This document shows, one piece after another, positions 43,056 through 52,698 of a stretch of 64,000 nt of DNA; the first letter of the stretch is position 1, and the number at the start of each line of letters is the position of its first letter. Source of the DNA: an uncultured Blautia sp. (GTDB lineage Bacteria; Bacillota; Clostridia; Lachnospirales; Lachnospiraceae). A program made the position numbers and the translations under genes. A model generated the notes under the pieces. It made no database searches and had not been told where the DNA came from. It saw nothing but the letters and a program-made list of their open reading frames with translations. The stretch covers positions 124,001 through 188,000 of the forward strand of contig CATXEA010000003.1 of assembly GCA_958367245.1 (NCBI GenBank), given 5' to 3'.

Positions 43056-44366
43056 ATGAAAAAAACTATTTGCGAGCTATTTGCAGGCGTTGGTGGTTTT
43101 CGATTAGGATTCGATAAATTGGAATCAGGATGGGAAACTACATGGTTTTCACAATGGGAGCCGGGAAAGAAAAAACAATGGGCGCATGATTGCTATGTGT
43201 ATCATTATGGTGATTGTGCAGATTTAAAAGGAGAGTTCCATACTGGTGAAGATATCAGTCAAATGAACAAGAACAATATTCCTGATCATAATCTTCTTGT
43301 AGGAGGGTTTCCTTGCCAAGATTATTCAGTTGCACATTCATTATCCTCATCAAAAGGAATTGAAGGGAAAAAAGGTGTTTTGTGGTGGCAGATTAGAGAT
43401 GTTTTAATTGCCAAAAGACCACCTTTTGTTATATTAGAAAACGTTGATAGACTTCTGAAATCACCAGCATCCCAAAGAGGACGCGATTTCGGCATTATTT
43501 TAACATCATTTGCACAGCTAGGATATAGAGCAGAATGGAGAGTAATAAATGCAGCAGAGTATGGAGCAGCACAAAGACGTCGAAGAACATTCATTTTTGC
43601 ATACAATAAAGATACCAAATATGCAGAAACAATGGACAACTGTGGAGTTGATGCTATTTTGTCAACGGATGGTTTTATGGCAAAATCATTTCCAATCTCA
43701 GAATATGCTTCACTTGTAGAGACAACTGTACTCTGTTCTGATGTTTCAAAGCTTGATAGAATAAAGTTACTTGAAGAAGGTGCGGAGGAATCAGATAATG
43801 ATCTTTTGGAAATGACGAAGAATTTTCAATTCGGTTTTCAAAGTGCGGGGTATATGAAGGATGGAGAAGTCTTTACAACAACTGTAACACCTGTGGAAAT
43901 AAATCCCATGTCATTATCTGAAATAGCTCAGAAAGGTGTTGACGAGTCATATTATATTAGCTTAGATGATATGGCATCTTGGACATATATGAAAGGTGCA
44001 AAAAGAATCCCTAGAGTTTCAGCATCTGGTCATGAATACATTTTTTCAGAAGGTCCGATTGCTTTTCCGGATCCGTTGAATAGACCGGCAAGAACAATGC
44101 TTACTTCTGAGGGGACAAAGAATCGTTCTACACACGTTATTGCAGATCCTGAAACAGGAAGATTAAGACTCATCACACCGGTAGAAGCAGAAAGAATTCA
44201 AGGATTTGATGATGAGTGGACCAAAATTACATTGATGGATGGAAAAGAAACCCAGATGCCTGATCGAATGCGGCGTTTCTGTATGGGAAATGCTCTGGTT
44301 GTTTCTATGGTTACTAGAATGGGAGAAGTTCTGGACAAAATTATTGAAGAAGAAAAACTTGCTTGA
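43056..44366 (+). CDS. DNA (cytosine-5) methyltransferase of the restriction-modification cassette
   Basis: The 436-residue m5C methyltransferase has the family motifs in order: I (CELFAGVGGFRLGF), IV with the catalytic Cys (GGFPCQDYS, C87), VI (VILENVDRLL), VIII (AAQRRRRTFIFA) and X (MGNALVVSMV). A variable target-recognition region lies between VIII and IX. Its partner endonuclease resembles Sau3AI, so methylation of the cytosine in GATC is predicted by analogy to M.Sau3AI. AAGGAGG precedes the ATG at 43056; an upstream in-frame ATG at 43035 lacks a site. The 247 bases after it hold no gene and only AT-rich sequence. Confidence 0.9.
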   Translation: MKKTICELFAGVGGFRLGFDKLESGWETTWFSQWEPGKKKQWAHDCYVYHYGDCADLKGEFHTGEDISQMNKNNIPDHNLLVGGFPCQDYSVAHSLSSSKGIEGKKGVLWWQIRDVLIAKRPPFVILENVDRLLKSPASQRGRDFGIILTSFAQLGYRAEWRVINAAEYGAAQRRRRTFIFAYNKDTKYAETMDNCGVDAILSTDGFMAKSFPISEYASLVETTVLCSDVSKLDRIKLLEEGAEESDNDLLEMTKNFQFGFQSAGYMKDGEVFTTTVTPVEINPMSLSEIAQKGVDESYYISLDDMASWTYMKGAKRIPRVSASGHEYIFSEGPIAFPDPLNRPARTMLTSEGTKNRSTHVIADPETGRLRLITPVEAERIQGFDDEWTKITLMDGKETQMPDRMRRFCMGNALVVSMVTRMGEVLDKIIEEEKLA

Positions 44367-44613
44367 TTAAAGGCGAAAGCTAAAGTGGAAAACTAATGTT
44401 GGAAGAATAATTTTAGACTGATACTGGCGGAGAGATAGCTCTGGTCATAAAAAATCGTAATGTGTATACGATTAAAAAATTTCTTTGTAGAATATCATTG
44501 CAATTTTAGAAGATGTTATAAGGCTTAATAAGCACGCACCTTTCTTCATATTGTGTCCTGTTATTTTTATGTACAACTAACAAAATAATTGTTTGTGAAA
44601 TACGGAGGTAAGT

Positions 44614-46809
44614 ATGAGAATACTGGCAATAAATATCCAAAACTTTCGAAAACTTTTACAGTGCCATATAGATTTCAGTAAAAAAAACACGCTTTTCGTT
44701 GGCGCAAATAATAGTGGAAAAACATCCGCTATGGATGCTCTTGGAAAATTCCTTGCAGATAGGAGTTTTACTTTTAATGATATAACCATATCAAAACGTT
44801 CAGATATCAATCAGATTGGAGATAGATGGATAGAAGAAGGATGCGAAGAACCTGTTGACTTGACAGAATGGGAACTATTTGTTCCTAAAATGGATATATG
44901 GCTTGATGTTTCGCGAAACGAAATACATTATGTGGCTGGCATCATTCCAACATTGAAATGGCGCGGAGGCAAATTAGGCGTTAGACTGGCTTTTTTGCCG
45001 AAAGATATTTCTAAACTATTTTCAGAATATAGAGAGGTATATTCTGCGGCACGTAAAACTGAAAAAGCGAAAGAAAAGGTTGAAATAAGATTATATCCGA
45101 AAAATCTATGCGAATTCCTAGAGAAGAATCTTAATACATATTTTTCGATTAAGACATTTATTTTAAATCCGGCAAAAGCAGAAGAGGATGAGCCACAGAC
45201 AACACCTTTCGAAATGGAATGCTTTACTGATAATCCACTAAAAGGGATTATTAAAGTGGATATGATTGATGCGCAGCGAGGGGTTGCGGATCCAGACAAT
45301 GCAGATGGAACCGAAAGGACTAAAAAACAGTTATCGGAACAAATGCGTAGCTATTATGACAAACACCTCGACCCAGAGAAATCCCCTTCCCCAGAGGATT
45401 TAGATATTTTGCAGGCTACTGAAGAAGCGAGGAAAGCGTTTGACATAAATCTTGCAAAAAAATTCGAACCGGCAATTCATGAGTTAGAGGAGTTGGGGTA
45501 CCCTGGAATAGCAGATCCAAAACTCACAATTGCTACAAAAATGTCTACGGGTGAGACATTAAAGCATGATGCTGCCGTACAATACGCTCTTAGTAAAAGT
45601 GATGACAGTCTAAAATTACCGGAGAAATACAACGGCCTTGGTTATCAGAATCTTATTTCTATGGTCTTTGATTTAATGCGATTCAGAGACGACTGGATGC
45701 GTGAAGGAAAAGCTAAACAGGCAAAGAAAGATTCTGAGCGGGCGATAGAGCCATTGCATTTGGTTTTGGTTGAAGAACCGGAAGCGCATCTCCATGTACA
45801 GGTTCAGCAAGTATTTATCCGTAAAGCATATGATGTTTTAACAAATCATAAATTTATAAAAGAGAATGAAAATTATGCTACACAACTAGTAATTAGTACT
45901 CATTCAAGCCATGTTGCCCGAGAAACCGATTTTGCAGATTTGCGTTACTTTAAACGGTTATCGGAAGGTTCGGAAAGCACAATTGCAACATCAAAGGTAA
46001 TAAATCTTTCTGATGTATTTGGGAAGGAAGATGAAACCGATAAATTTGTTACGCGCTACTTGCAAGCAACACATTGCGATTTGTTTTTTGCTGATGCCGT
46101 GATTTTAGTAGAGGGTTCGGCGGAGAATATGTTATTGCCACATTTCATACGAAACAAGTATCCCAAGTTGTACCAAAGATATATATCGATACTGAGTATA
46201 AATGGTCGTCACTCGCATCGCCTCAATCCATTGATTGAAAAGTTATGTATACCTACTCTCGTTATTGCAGACATAGATTCAGCGGAAAACGAAGGGCATC
46301 ATAAAGCGGCTTGCCCAGAACGTGGAAAAGGTCTTATTAGTAGCAATTATACAATTGCTAAATGGCTTGTTAGGGAAAATGATTTGGACAAGCTTTTGGC
46401 GATTCCTTCTGAAAAGAAGGAAATAATTAAGGAAACGCCATACAAATACTCTATTCGGGTCGCATACCAAAATCCGGTTGTTATTGACTATAATGGCACT
46501 GATAAAGAGGCTATTGCAAGCACATTTGAAGACTGCCTCGTATATACAAATTATCAGCTTTTTAAAGGTATATCAACAGATGATACTGGCAGTTTAGTAA
46601 AGAGTGTGAGCGATGAGATTAATGCAGCAAGCTCTTTTGAAGATTTCCATAAAGGAGTATATGAAATACTGCGTAATGGCAAATCGGATCAAAAGGCTGA
46701 ATTTGCATTAGATTTGATTTATGCCGTTGATCCAAACAAGCTTATAGTTCCCGCTTATATTGACGAAGGATTAGAGTGGTTACAAGCATATTTAAATCCA
46801 GAGGAATAA
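44614..46809 (+). CDS. OLD-family ATPase/TOPRIM nuclease (Gabija GajA-like)
   Basis: The 731-residue protein has an N-terminal ABC-type ATPase: Walker A VGANNSGKTSAMDAL (P-loop 30-37), Walker B LVLVEEPEAHLHVQVQQ and the switch-region LVISTHSSHVARE. A C-terminal TOPRIM nuclease domain follows, with AVILVEGSAENML (E500) and LVIADIDSAENEG (D553, D555). It is paired with a UvrD-like helicase 1 base downstream, the layout of class 2 OLD proteins and of the Gabija anti-phage system. It is longer than the GajA proteins I know (under 600 residues), mainly in the ATPase insertion, so a Gabija-related variant is possible. GGAGG precedes the start. Confidence 0.8.
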   Translation: MRILAINIQNFRKLLQCHIDFSKKNTLFVGANNSGKTSAMDALGKFLADRSFTFNDITISKRSDINQIGDRWIEEGCEEPVDLTEWELFVPKMDIWLDVSRNEIHYVAGIIPTLKWRGGKLGVRLAFLPKDISKLFSEYREVYSAARKTEKAKEKVEIRLYPKNLCEFLEKNLNTYFSIKTFILNPAKAEEDEPQTTPFEMECFTDNPLKGIIKVDMIDAQRGVADPDNADGTERTKKQLSEQMRSYYDKHLDPEKSPSPEDLDILQATEEARKAFDINLAKKFEPAIHELEELGYPGIADPKLTIATKMSTGETLKHDAAVQYALSKSDDSLKLPEKYNGLGYQNLISMVFDLMRFRDDWMREGKAKQAKKDSERAIEPLHLVLVEEPEAHLHVQVQQVFIRKAYDVLTNHKFIKENENYATQLVISTHSSHVARETDFADLRYFKRLSEGSESTIATSKVINLSDVFGKEDETDKFVTRYLQATHCDLFFADAVILVEGSAENMLLPHFIRNKYPKLYQRYISILSINGRHSHRLNPLIEKLCIPTLVIADIDSAENEGHHKAACPERGKGLISSNYTIAKWLVRENDLDKLLAIPSEKKEIIKETPYKYSIRVAYQNPVVIDYNGTDKEAIASTFEDCLVYTNYQLFKGISTDDTGSLVKSVSDEINAASSFEDFHKGVYEILRNGKSDQKAEFALDLIYAVDPNKLIVPAYIDEGLEWLQAYLNPEE

Positions 46810-46810
46810 G

Positions 46811-48676
46811 ATGATGACAAAAACAATAACCTTGGAAGAATATTCCATAGATAATCATATTGATGATCACGTAGAGAAAGAGATACAAGACTGTTTTTCT
46901 ACAGAAGACCCTAAATGTTTCTTCGTATTTGCAGGAGCAGGTTCTGGAAAGACTAGAAGTCTGATAAACACACTTACTTTCTTAGATAAAGAACGAGGTA
47001 AAAGTCTTTTAATGAAGGGCAAACAAATTGCCGTTATTACTTACACAAATGCGGCTTGCGACGAAATATCCAGGAGACTGCAGTATAAACCAATCTTTTC
47101 TGTATCTACGATACATAGCTTTTTGTGGGATTTAATAAAGAGTTATCAGGCAGATATAAAGGAGTGGGTCACACAATTTATTCAAAAGGAAATTGAAGAG
47201 CTTCAGCAAAAACAGGTTAAGGGGCGTGGTGGTAAAGCAGGCGAAAAAAGAGCTGAGGAGATTAAGAAAAAAACAGAACGACTTGCAAAAATTGAGACAG
47301 TAAAAAAGTTTTCTTATAATCCGAATGGAGATAATGTCGGCTATGATTCCCTTAGTCATAGTGAAGTCGTAAAAATGAGTACAGAGTTTATTGCGACAGA
47401 GCCAACTATGCAAGATATCTTAACGGCAAAATACCCAATACTGCTTATTGATGAAAGTCAAGATACTAAAAAGGAACTTGTTGATGCCTTGCTTATTGTA
47501 TGTGAAAAATACAAAGACAGATTTATTGTTGGAATGTTTGGCGATACCATGCAAAGAATTTATAATGATGGCAAAGATAATCTTGCTAATTGTATTCCTG
47601 ACGAGTGGGTAAAACCAGTAAAAGTAATGAATCATCGAAGTGCTAATCGTATTGTTGCCTTAGCTAACTCAATAAGGAGTACTATAGATGGTCAAAAACA
47701 ACAGGCAAGAAGTGATGTAGAAAAAGGAATTGTGCGATTATTTATTGCTTCAACTTCGGATGATAAAGAGAGTGTTGAGAAGAAGGCAGCAGACCTTATG
47801 GCACAAGATACTGGAGACATCGGCTGGAATGACGATACGCAGTATAAAAGCTTAATTCTTGAACATCATATGGCGGCAAGTAGGTTTGGATTTGCTGATT
47901 TATATATGCCATTAAATAATTCGGGAAAATTCGATACATCGCTGCGTGATGGATCTATTACGGAATTGTCGATTTTATCAAAGATTGTGTCTCCGTTAGT
48001 GGAAGCATATCAGAGTGGAAATGACTTTGAGGTTTCCAAAATTGTAAGAAAGAATTCACCATTATTAGATAAAGAAGCTTTTGCGTCCGAATCAGACGAT
48101 CAAACCAAAATGCTTGAAAAAGCTAGGAACGCAGTAGAATCATTAATGAACCTATGGAAGGACGAAAAAATTCCGTCTTGTTTGGAAGTCTTAAAATCCA
48201 TTCGAGATACAAGATTGTTTAAGGTTGGAAATCGTGTTGACGAATTGTTAACAGAATTCTCCCAAGGAGAAAATGAAAAAGTAACAGCACTAAGAAATGC
48301 ATTATCTGTACCGTTTTGTGAATTGGAAAAGTATTCTTCATATGTTACTGACAATACTCGTTTTGCTACCCATCAGGGCGTTAAGGGGTTAGAGTTTCCC
48401 AGAGTTATGGTTATTATGGATGATGCACAGGCTAGAGGATTTTTGTTTAGTTACGAGAAGTTGTTTGGTGCAAAAGCTCAAAGTGATACTGACGTAAAAA
48501 ATAAGCGTGATGGCAAGGATACCAGCATCACGAGAACGGCACGTCTCTTTTACGTTGCCTGCACAAGAGCAAAGAAGAGTTTGGCTGTTGTTGCTTATAC
48601 AGAAAATATGGAATCGGTTAAAAATACAGCATTATCAAACGGTTGGTTTTCAGAAGATGAGATTTACATCTTGTAG
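46811..48676 (+). CDS. UvrD/Rep-like superfamily 1 helicase (Gabija GajB-like)
   Basis: The 621-residue helicase has the SF1A motifs: Walker A VFAGAGSGKTRSL (K47), Ia (ITYTNAACDEISRRL), II (LLIDESQDTKKEL), III (GMFGDTMQRIY), V (ATHQGVKGLEFPRVMV) and VI (LFYVACTRAKKSL). A Lys/Glu-rich helical insertion lies at about 125-170 in domain 1A. It starts 1 base after the OLD nuclease with GAGGAA, so the two are co-translated. In Gabija, GajB works with the nuclease once nucleotide pools fall. The longer size than typical GajB parallels its long partner. Confidence 0.82.
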   Translation: MMTKTITLEEYSIDNHIDDHVEKEIQDCFSTEDPKCFFVFAGAGSGKTRSLINTLTFLDKERGKSLLMKGKQIAVITYTNAACDEISRRLQYKPIFSVSTIHSFLWDLIKSYQADIKEWVTQFIQKEIEELQQKQVKGRGGKAGEKRAEEIKKKTERLAKIETVKKFSYNPNGDNVGYDSLSHSEVVKMSTEFIATEPTMQDILTAKYPILLIDESQDTKKELVDALLIVCEKYKDRFIVGMFGDTMQRIYNDGKDNLANCIPDEWVKPVKVMNHRSANRIVALANSIRSTIDGQKQQARSDVEKGIVRLFIASTSDDKESVEKKAADLMAQDTGDIGWNDDTQYKSLILEHHMAASRFGFADLYMPLNNSGKFDTSLRDGSITELSILSKIVSPLVEAYQSGNDFEVSKIVRKNSPLLDKEAFASESDDQTKMLEKARNAVESLMNLWKDEKIPSCLEVLKSIRDTRLFKVGNRVDELLTEFSQGENEKVTALRNALSVPFCELEKYSSYVTDNTRFATHQGVKGLEFPRVMVIMDDAQARGFLFSYEKLFGAKAQSDTDVKNKRDGKDTSITRTARLFYVACTRAKKSLAVVAYTENMESVKNTALSNGWFSEDEIYIL

Positions 48677-48850
48677 AATCATTATATTCTGTAGAGATTT
48701 TTTATTCGTTTGATTAACGCGAAATAGTATGGATATTGTTACCGATAATATATGATGGATAATCTTTTGGATTTAGAAACTAATAATACACTTTATAAGC
48801 GTTCGTACGAATGCAAAAGATGAATAAGGATATATAAAGGGGGGGATTGA

Positions 48851-50404
48851 ATGCCGAATCATATTTACGATAAGGATACCTTGATTCGTAGACTAGAAGC
48901 TTATCTGGGGAAAACATTTGAAGAGATTGATAACAAAGGAATGTTCAAGCACGTACAAGATTTTAATCTTCAAAAAGGAATTGCAGGATCTATTGTTGAA
49001 CAGTGCATTTTTGAATATCCACCAGACACTAAACAGGAAGCAGACTTAATTATTGTTGATGGGACAGAAAATGTAAAAACAGAACTTAAGACAACAGGGA
49101 TGTTGATTCAGGAAAAACCTAGGAGACACTATGTTGCGAAAGAGCCAATGTCAATTACGGCTGTTGGCGTATATGACATTGCGGAACAAGAATTTGAAAC
49201 ATCGCACTTTTGGCAAAAGCTGGAACACATGCTTATTATCTATTATTATTATGCAGCTAATCATGCTGTATCTGCGTATGAGTATAAAGATTTTCCGGTT
49301 GTTGGATACGAATTTCATGAGTTTTCAGCTGAGGATGTAGAAGTATTGAAAAATGACTGGGAACATGTGCGAGCTCTTTGTGCAAAAGTAGTGTCACACC
49401 ATTCTGGTCCACGAGATAAAAGCTGGAAAGCAGCTGTAAAACAAGAATATATAGACGTACATGGAGAATTAAGAAGAGTATTAAGCTATATTGATTTGGC
49501 GCCTAAGTTTCCGCCAAGATTTAGACTGAAAAAACCAACCCTTTCTTCGATAATTGCAAAGCATTTTGGATATGATCTCGAACAACTTCCGGGAAGATAC
49601 GTATCAATATCGGATATAGATTCAAAGTGCCGAGAATTAACAAAATTGTATGCTGGGGAAAATATCCGGCAACTGATAAACCGTTTTAATTTGGAACTTC
49701 AAACAGATGGACAGTTGAGTATGAAAGGTGTTGCAGAGAAAATTGTTATTGCAATGTTTGGAGGAACAGCAAAAAAATTAAATCAGATAGATTTGTTTGA
49801 ACGATTTGGATTAATTGCTAAAACTATTGCTTTTACTTCGAAAGGCGGTCGTACTGAAGATATGAAACTGTATCATATTGATTTCAGTGAAATGATTAGA
49901 GAAAATGTAATTGATGATGATGGGACTGAACGAGCTATGACTTTTGAAGATTCAGACATGTATGCATATTTTGCTGATCATGCATTATTATGTATTATGT
50001 TCCAAGAAGCTCCAGAGGATCCAGAAACAAAATATAGACCAAATTCATTATCATCAAATGTTTTTCTTGGGTTTAAAAGAATTGTATTCAGTGATGAATT
50101 TATTGATACGAAAGTTCGAAAGTTATGGGAAGATACCAGAGATAAAATTATGAATCATAAACTTACTGATGTTATCCAGAAACGTAGTGATGGCACAACT
50201 GTCATTTTAAAAAATGGGGAAGTAAGCACAGCACCTAACTTCTTAAAGGGAAGCGAAAATGATGTTTTTGTACGTGGATCAGGGAAGGATTCATCTATGC
50301 ACAATAAGACAGAGTGTGTGAATGGAATTCGTATGTTACCACAGTATGTCTGGATAAAAGGTTTGTCTGTTGTTGAAGAATTAAAACAAACACCAGAGAT
50401 ATAG
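48851..50404 (+). CDS. Sau3AI/MutH-like type II restriction endonuclease
   Basis: The 517-residue protein is close in size to Sau3AI and shares its two-lobed build. The N-terminal MutH-like catalytic domain has GIAGSIVEQCIF, then EADLIIVDG and NVKTELKTTGM, giving the Asp-Glu-X-Lys site (D65 or D70, E78, K80). The C-terminal half (from about 250) resembles the allosteric second lobe. Sau3AI cuts before GATC and is blocked by cytosine methylation, which fits the upstream m5C methyltransferase. GGGGGGG precedes the ATG. It is separated from the methyltransferase by the OLD nuclease and helicase genes, and 9 bases from vsr. Confidence 0.78.
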   Translation: MPNHIYDKDTLIRRLEAYLGKTFEEIDNKGMFKHVQDFNLQKGIAGSIVEQCIFEYPPDTKQEADLIIVDGTENVKTELKTTGMLIQEKPRRHYVAKEPMSITAVGVYDIAEQEFETSHFWQKLEHMLIIYYYYAANHAVSAYEYKDFPVVGYEFHEFSAEDVEVLKNDWEHVRALCAKVVSHHSGPRDKSWKAAVKQEYIDVHGELRRVLSYIDLAPKFPPRFRLKKPTLSSIIAKHFGYDLEQLPGRYVSISDIDSKCRELTKLYAGENIRQLINRFNLELQTDGQLSMKGVAEKIVIAMFGGTAKKLNQIDLFERFGLIAKTIAFTSKGGRTEDMKLYHIDFSEMIRENVIDDDGTERAMTFEDSDMYAYFADHALLCIMFQEAPEDPETKYRPNSLSSNVFLGFKRIVFSDEFIDTKVRKLWEDTRDKIMNHKLTDVIQKRSDGTTVILKNGEVSTAPNFLKGSENDVFVRGSGKDSSMHNKTECVNGIRMLPQYVWIKGLSVVEELKQTPEI

Positions 50405-50413
50405 AGGTGTGAG

Positions 50414-50863
50414 ATGAAGCATCCAAAACATTATGATACTGATGAAGCGACATCAAAAAGGATGTCCAATGTAAAACTGAAAAAAGGTACTGCTGAAATA
50501 CTTCTTGCAAAGGAATTATGGCATAAAGGTTTTAGATATCGATTAAATGATAAGAGTTTATCGGGTTCTCCAGACATAGCAATTCTTCGATATAATATAG
50601 CAATATTCGTTGACGGTGAGTTTTGGCATGGTTATGATTGGGATAATAAAAAGCCAAAACTAAAACGCAACAGAGAATATTGGATTGAAAAGATAGAAGA
50701 AAATATGGCGAGAGATACAAGAGTGGATAAAGAACTACTTGCTAAAGGTTGGGTACCAATTCACTTTTGGACGAAGGAAGTTCTTAAAGAAACTGCATCT
50801 TGTGTAAAAGTAGTTCAAGAAATTGCGTTTGAAATAAAGATGCAAGAGTTAGAGGACAATTAA
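50414..50863 (+). CDS. vsr: Vsr-type very-short-patch mismatch endonuclease
   Basis: The 149-residue nuclease nicks at T:G mismatches that arise when 5-methylcytosine deaminates, so it repairs damage caused by the companion methyltransferase. The motifs of the Vsr family are present: RRLND-like FRYRLNDKSLSGSPDIA (D54), FVDGEFWHGYDW (D67, H72) and the clamp region NREYWIEKIEENMARD. Its position directly after the endonuclease gene completes the restriction-modification unit. AGAGGTGTG precedes the start. Confidence 0.9.
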   Translation: MKHPKHYDTDEATSKRMSNVKLKKGTAEILLAKELWHKGFRYRLNDKSLSGSPDIAILRYNIAIFVDGEFWHGYDWDNKKPKLKRNREYWIEKIEENMARDTRVDKELLAKGWVPIHFWTKEVLKETASCVKVVQEIAFEIKMQELEDN

Positions 50864-50869
50864 ATAATG

Positions 50870-51242
50870 ACTAAGCCAAAGGCAATCAACCGAAAACGTT
50901 GGTCGCTTTTGTTTTGCTCATTTGCAAAACTTTCCGATTGGTGCACAAATCAGAAAAACAGCGAAAACCGATGTGATTGATTAAGGGACAGAATCAAGAA
51001 CTACGGATTTTGCTGGGCAGGTGTACAGAGGGATGCAATCCTTTTGTGCAAAAGGTGCAGGAAGTGGCGAACATTCTGCTAGGGTCAAGGGACAAAGTCC
51101 TTGGCAGGTTAAGGGCGGCAGCCATTGCCCAGTTAAGAGACGTTTCGTCACTTAGTACTGGGTATTTCCTGACGATAAAGGCAGGATTTATGGCAGCTTC
51201 GCTGCAGTTCTCTGCGAGAACAGAAAGAAAGGAGACGACAAA
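50870..51242 (+). other. gene-free, GC-richer hairpin region: putative origin of transfer
   Basis: The base composition changes just ahead of the relaxase gene. Hairpins are CCTTTT-GTGC-AAAAGG (51040-51055), CAAGGGAC-AAA-GTCCTTG (51086-51103) and a long one at 51128-51162 (CCCAGT, TAAG, GACG against CGTC, CTTA, ACTGGG). A weak terminator-like stem near 50876-50916 may end the defence operon. MobV-type elements usually have oriT just upstream of the relaxase gene. An 89-codon open frame here looks non-coding. Confidence 0.55.
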
Positions 51243-52640
51243 GTGAAACTAACTAGACATAATGGAAGAATTGGAAAGAATGGTGTTTATAATCCTAAGC
51301 ACAATGATAGACAGTTCGATATTGATGATAGTGATCATATCGATTTGGAACGAGCCAAGAGAAATGTTTATTGGGATTGTTACAATGGTATCAGATCTGC
51401 TTCAGTAACAGGAAAAGAGGATGAGATTGTCGATTCCTTTGAAGAAGTAGAACAACTTTTTTATAAGATTCACTATCAAGAGTATGTGGAAGGACAGAAT
51501 GCAAGAAATTTAAAAAATCATCATCCTGAAAGAAATAGAACAACAGATGATATTAGGACTCATAAGAAAACGTGTCCGGAAGAAACCATTTATCAGATTG
51601 GAACAAAAGATGACTATGTTGATTCAGATGTGTTGTTGACTATCGTAACAGAATTTATTACTGAACTTAGTGATCGTTTTGGAGAACATTTTCATTTATT
51701 GAACTGGTCCTTGCATTTGGATGAGTCCACTCCACACATTCATGAACGCCATGTTTTTGATTGTAAGAATGCTTATGGAGAAATATTTCCCCAACAGGAA
51801 AAAGCACTTGAAACATTAGGTTTTGAATTGCCAAATCCAGAAAAGAAGGCTGGTAGATTTAACAATAGGAAAATGGTTTTTGACGCTACCTGCAGAATAC
51901 TTCTTTTTGATATTTGTAAAAAGCATGGATTAGAGTTAGATGAAGAACCAAGTTATGGAGGAAGGGAATATCTTGAAAAGCAAGATTATATTCGAATGAA
52001 GCAGAAAAAGGATATTGCATCTTTGGAAGAATCAATTCAGAGTCAGATAGAAGTGGTTAATCAGAAAAAATATGAGATTTTTGAACAAGAGGTTCAGTAC
52101 AAAGAAAACAGCATAAAGATTATTGATCAAGAGAAAAAGCTCAAAGCACAGTCAGAAGAATTTTTTGATAATGCGGAGCGAATTCTTCAGCAAGACGAAA
52201 CACTGAAACAGCTTGAATTTAAAATTGAAGATGTAGAAAAACTGATAGATGATGTTACAGATGAGGTTTATGAAAAGGCGGTGGAAAGAATTGCAGATGA
52301 AATTGAGATTGCTACTAGAAAAGAGGATATTAAATTAGTTGAGGATAGTAAGAAATGGGTTTTAAGACCAGAAAGAAAGGCATCTAAAAGAGAAAAACAG
52401 TATGCTATTGATCGTTTAGATGGAGTAGTTAAAAAGATTGAATATGCAATTACGAAGACGATTTCGAAAATGAAAAACAGATTATTGAAACCGGAAAACA
52501 AAAATATCATGGTTCAAGAAATAAAAAAAGAAGTAAAACCATCTATATTAAAAAAATTATCTGAGAAGAAAGCAAGTATAACAAGAAATGGAGAAACTGG
52601 AAAATTGAATAAAGAATCCTCATTAGATAATGAGCGATAA
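51243..52640 (+). CDS. MobV-like (Mob/Pre) relaxase
   Basis: The 465-residue protein would nick oriT and lead the DNA strand during mobilization. The N-terminal catalytic half carries SLHLDESTPHIHERH (His cluster near residue 157), the motif III HxDxxTPHxH of MobV relaxases. The C-terminal half (about 255-430) is a long Lys/Glu-rich coiled coil. The start is GTG at 51243 after AAAGGAGA. The gene is followed by a terminator-like hairpin and then by the replication module. Confidence 0.8.
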   Translation: MKLTRHNGRIGKNGVYNPKHNDRQFDIDDSDHIDLERAKRNVYWDCYNGIRSASVTGKEDEIVDSFEEVEQLFYKIHYQEYVEGQNARNLKNHHPERNRTTDDIRTHKKTCPEETIYQIGTKDDYVDSDVLLTIVTEFITELSDRFGEHFHLLNWSLHLDESTPHIHERHVFDCKNAYGEIFPQQEKALETLGFELPNPEKKAGRFNNRKMVFDATCRILLFDICKKHGLELDEEPSYGGREYLEKQDYIRMKQKKDIASLEESIQSQIEVVNQKKYEIFEQEVQYKENSIKIIDQEKKLKAQSEEFFDNAERILQQDETLKQLEFKIEDVEKLIDDVTDEVYEKAVERIADEIEIATRKEDIKLVEDSKKWVLRPERKASKREKQYAIDRLDGVVKKIEYAITKTISKMKNRLLKPENKNIMVQEIKKEVKPSILKKLSEKKASITRNGETGKLNKESSLDNER

Positions 52641-52686
52641 GAGCATTTTGGGAATTCCGTTGGAATAAACAGAGTGCTCTTTTTTG
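52639..52686 (+). terminator. terminator-like hairpin after the relaxase gene
   Basis: AAGAGCA (52639-52645) and TGCTCTT (52675-52681) enclose a smaller ATTCC-GTT-GGAAT stem. A T6 run ends at 52685. Confidence 0.6.
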
Positions 52687-52698
52687 ATTGGAGGGATT

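Noticed and set aside
50977..51246. 89-codon open frame before the relaxase gene
   Set aside because: No ribosome site, covers the hairpins of the putative oriT, and the sequence does not look like a conserved protein.
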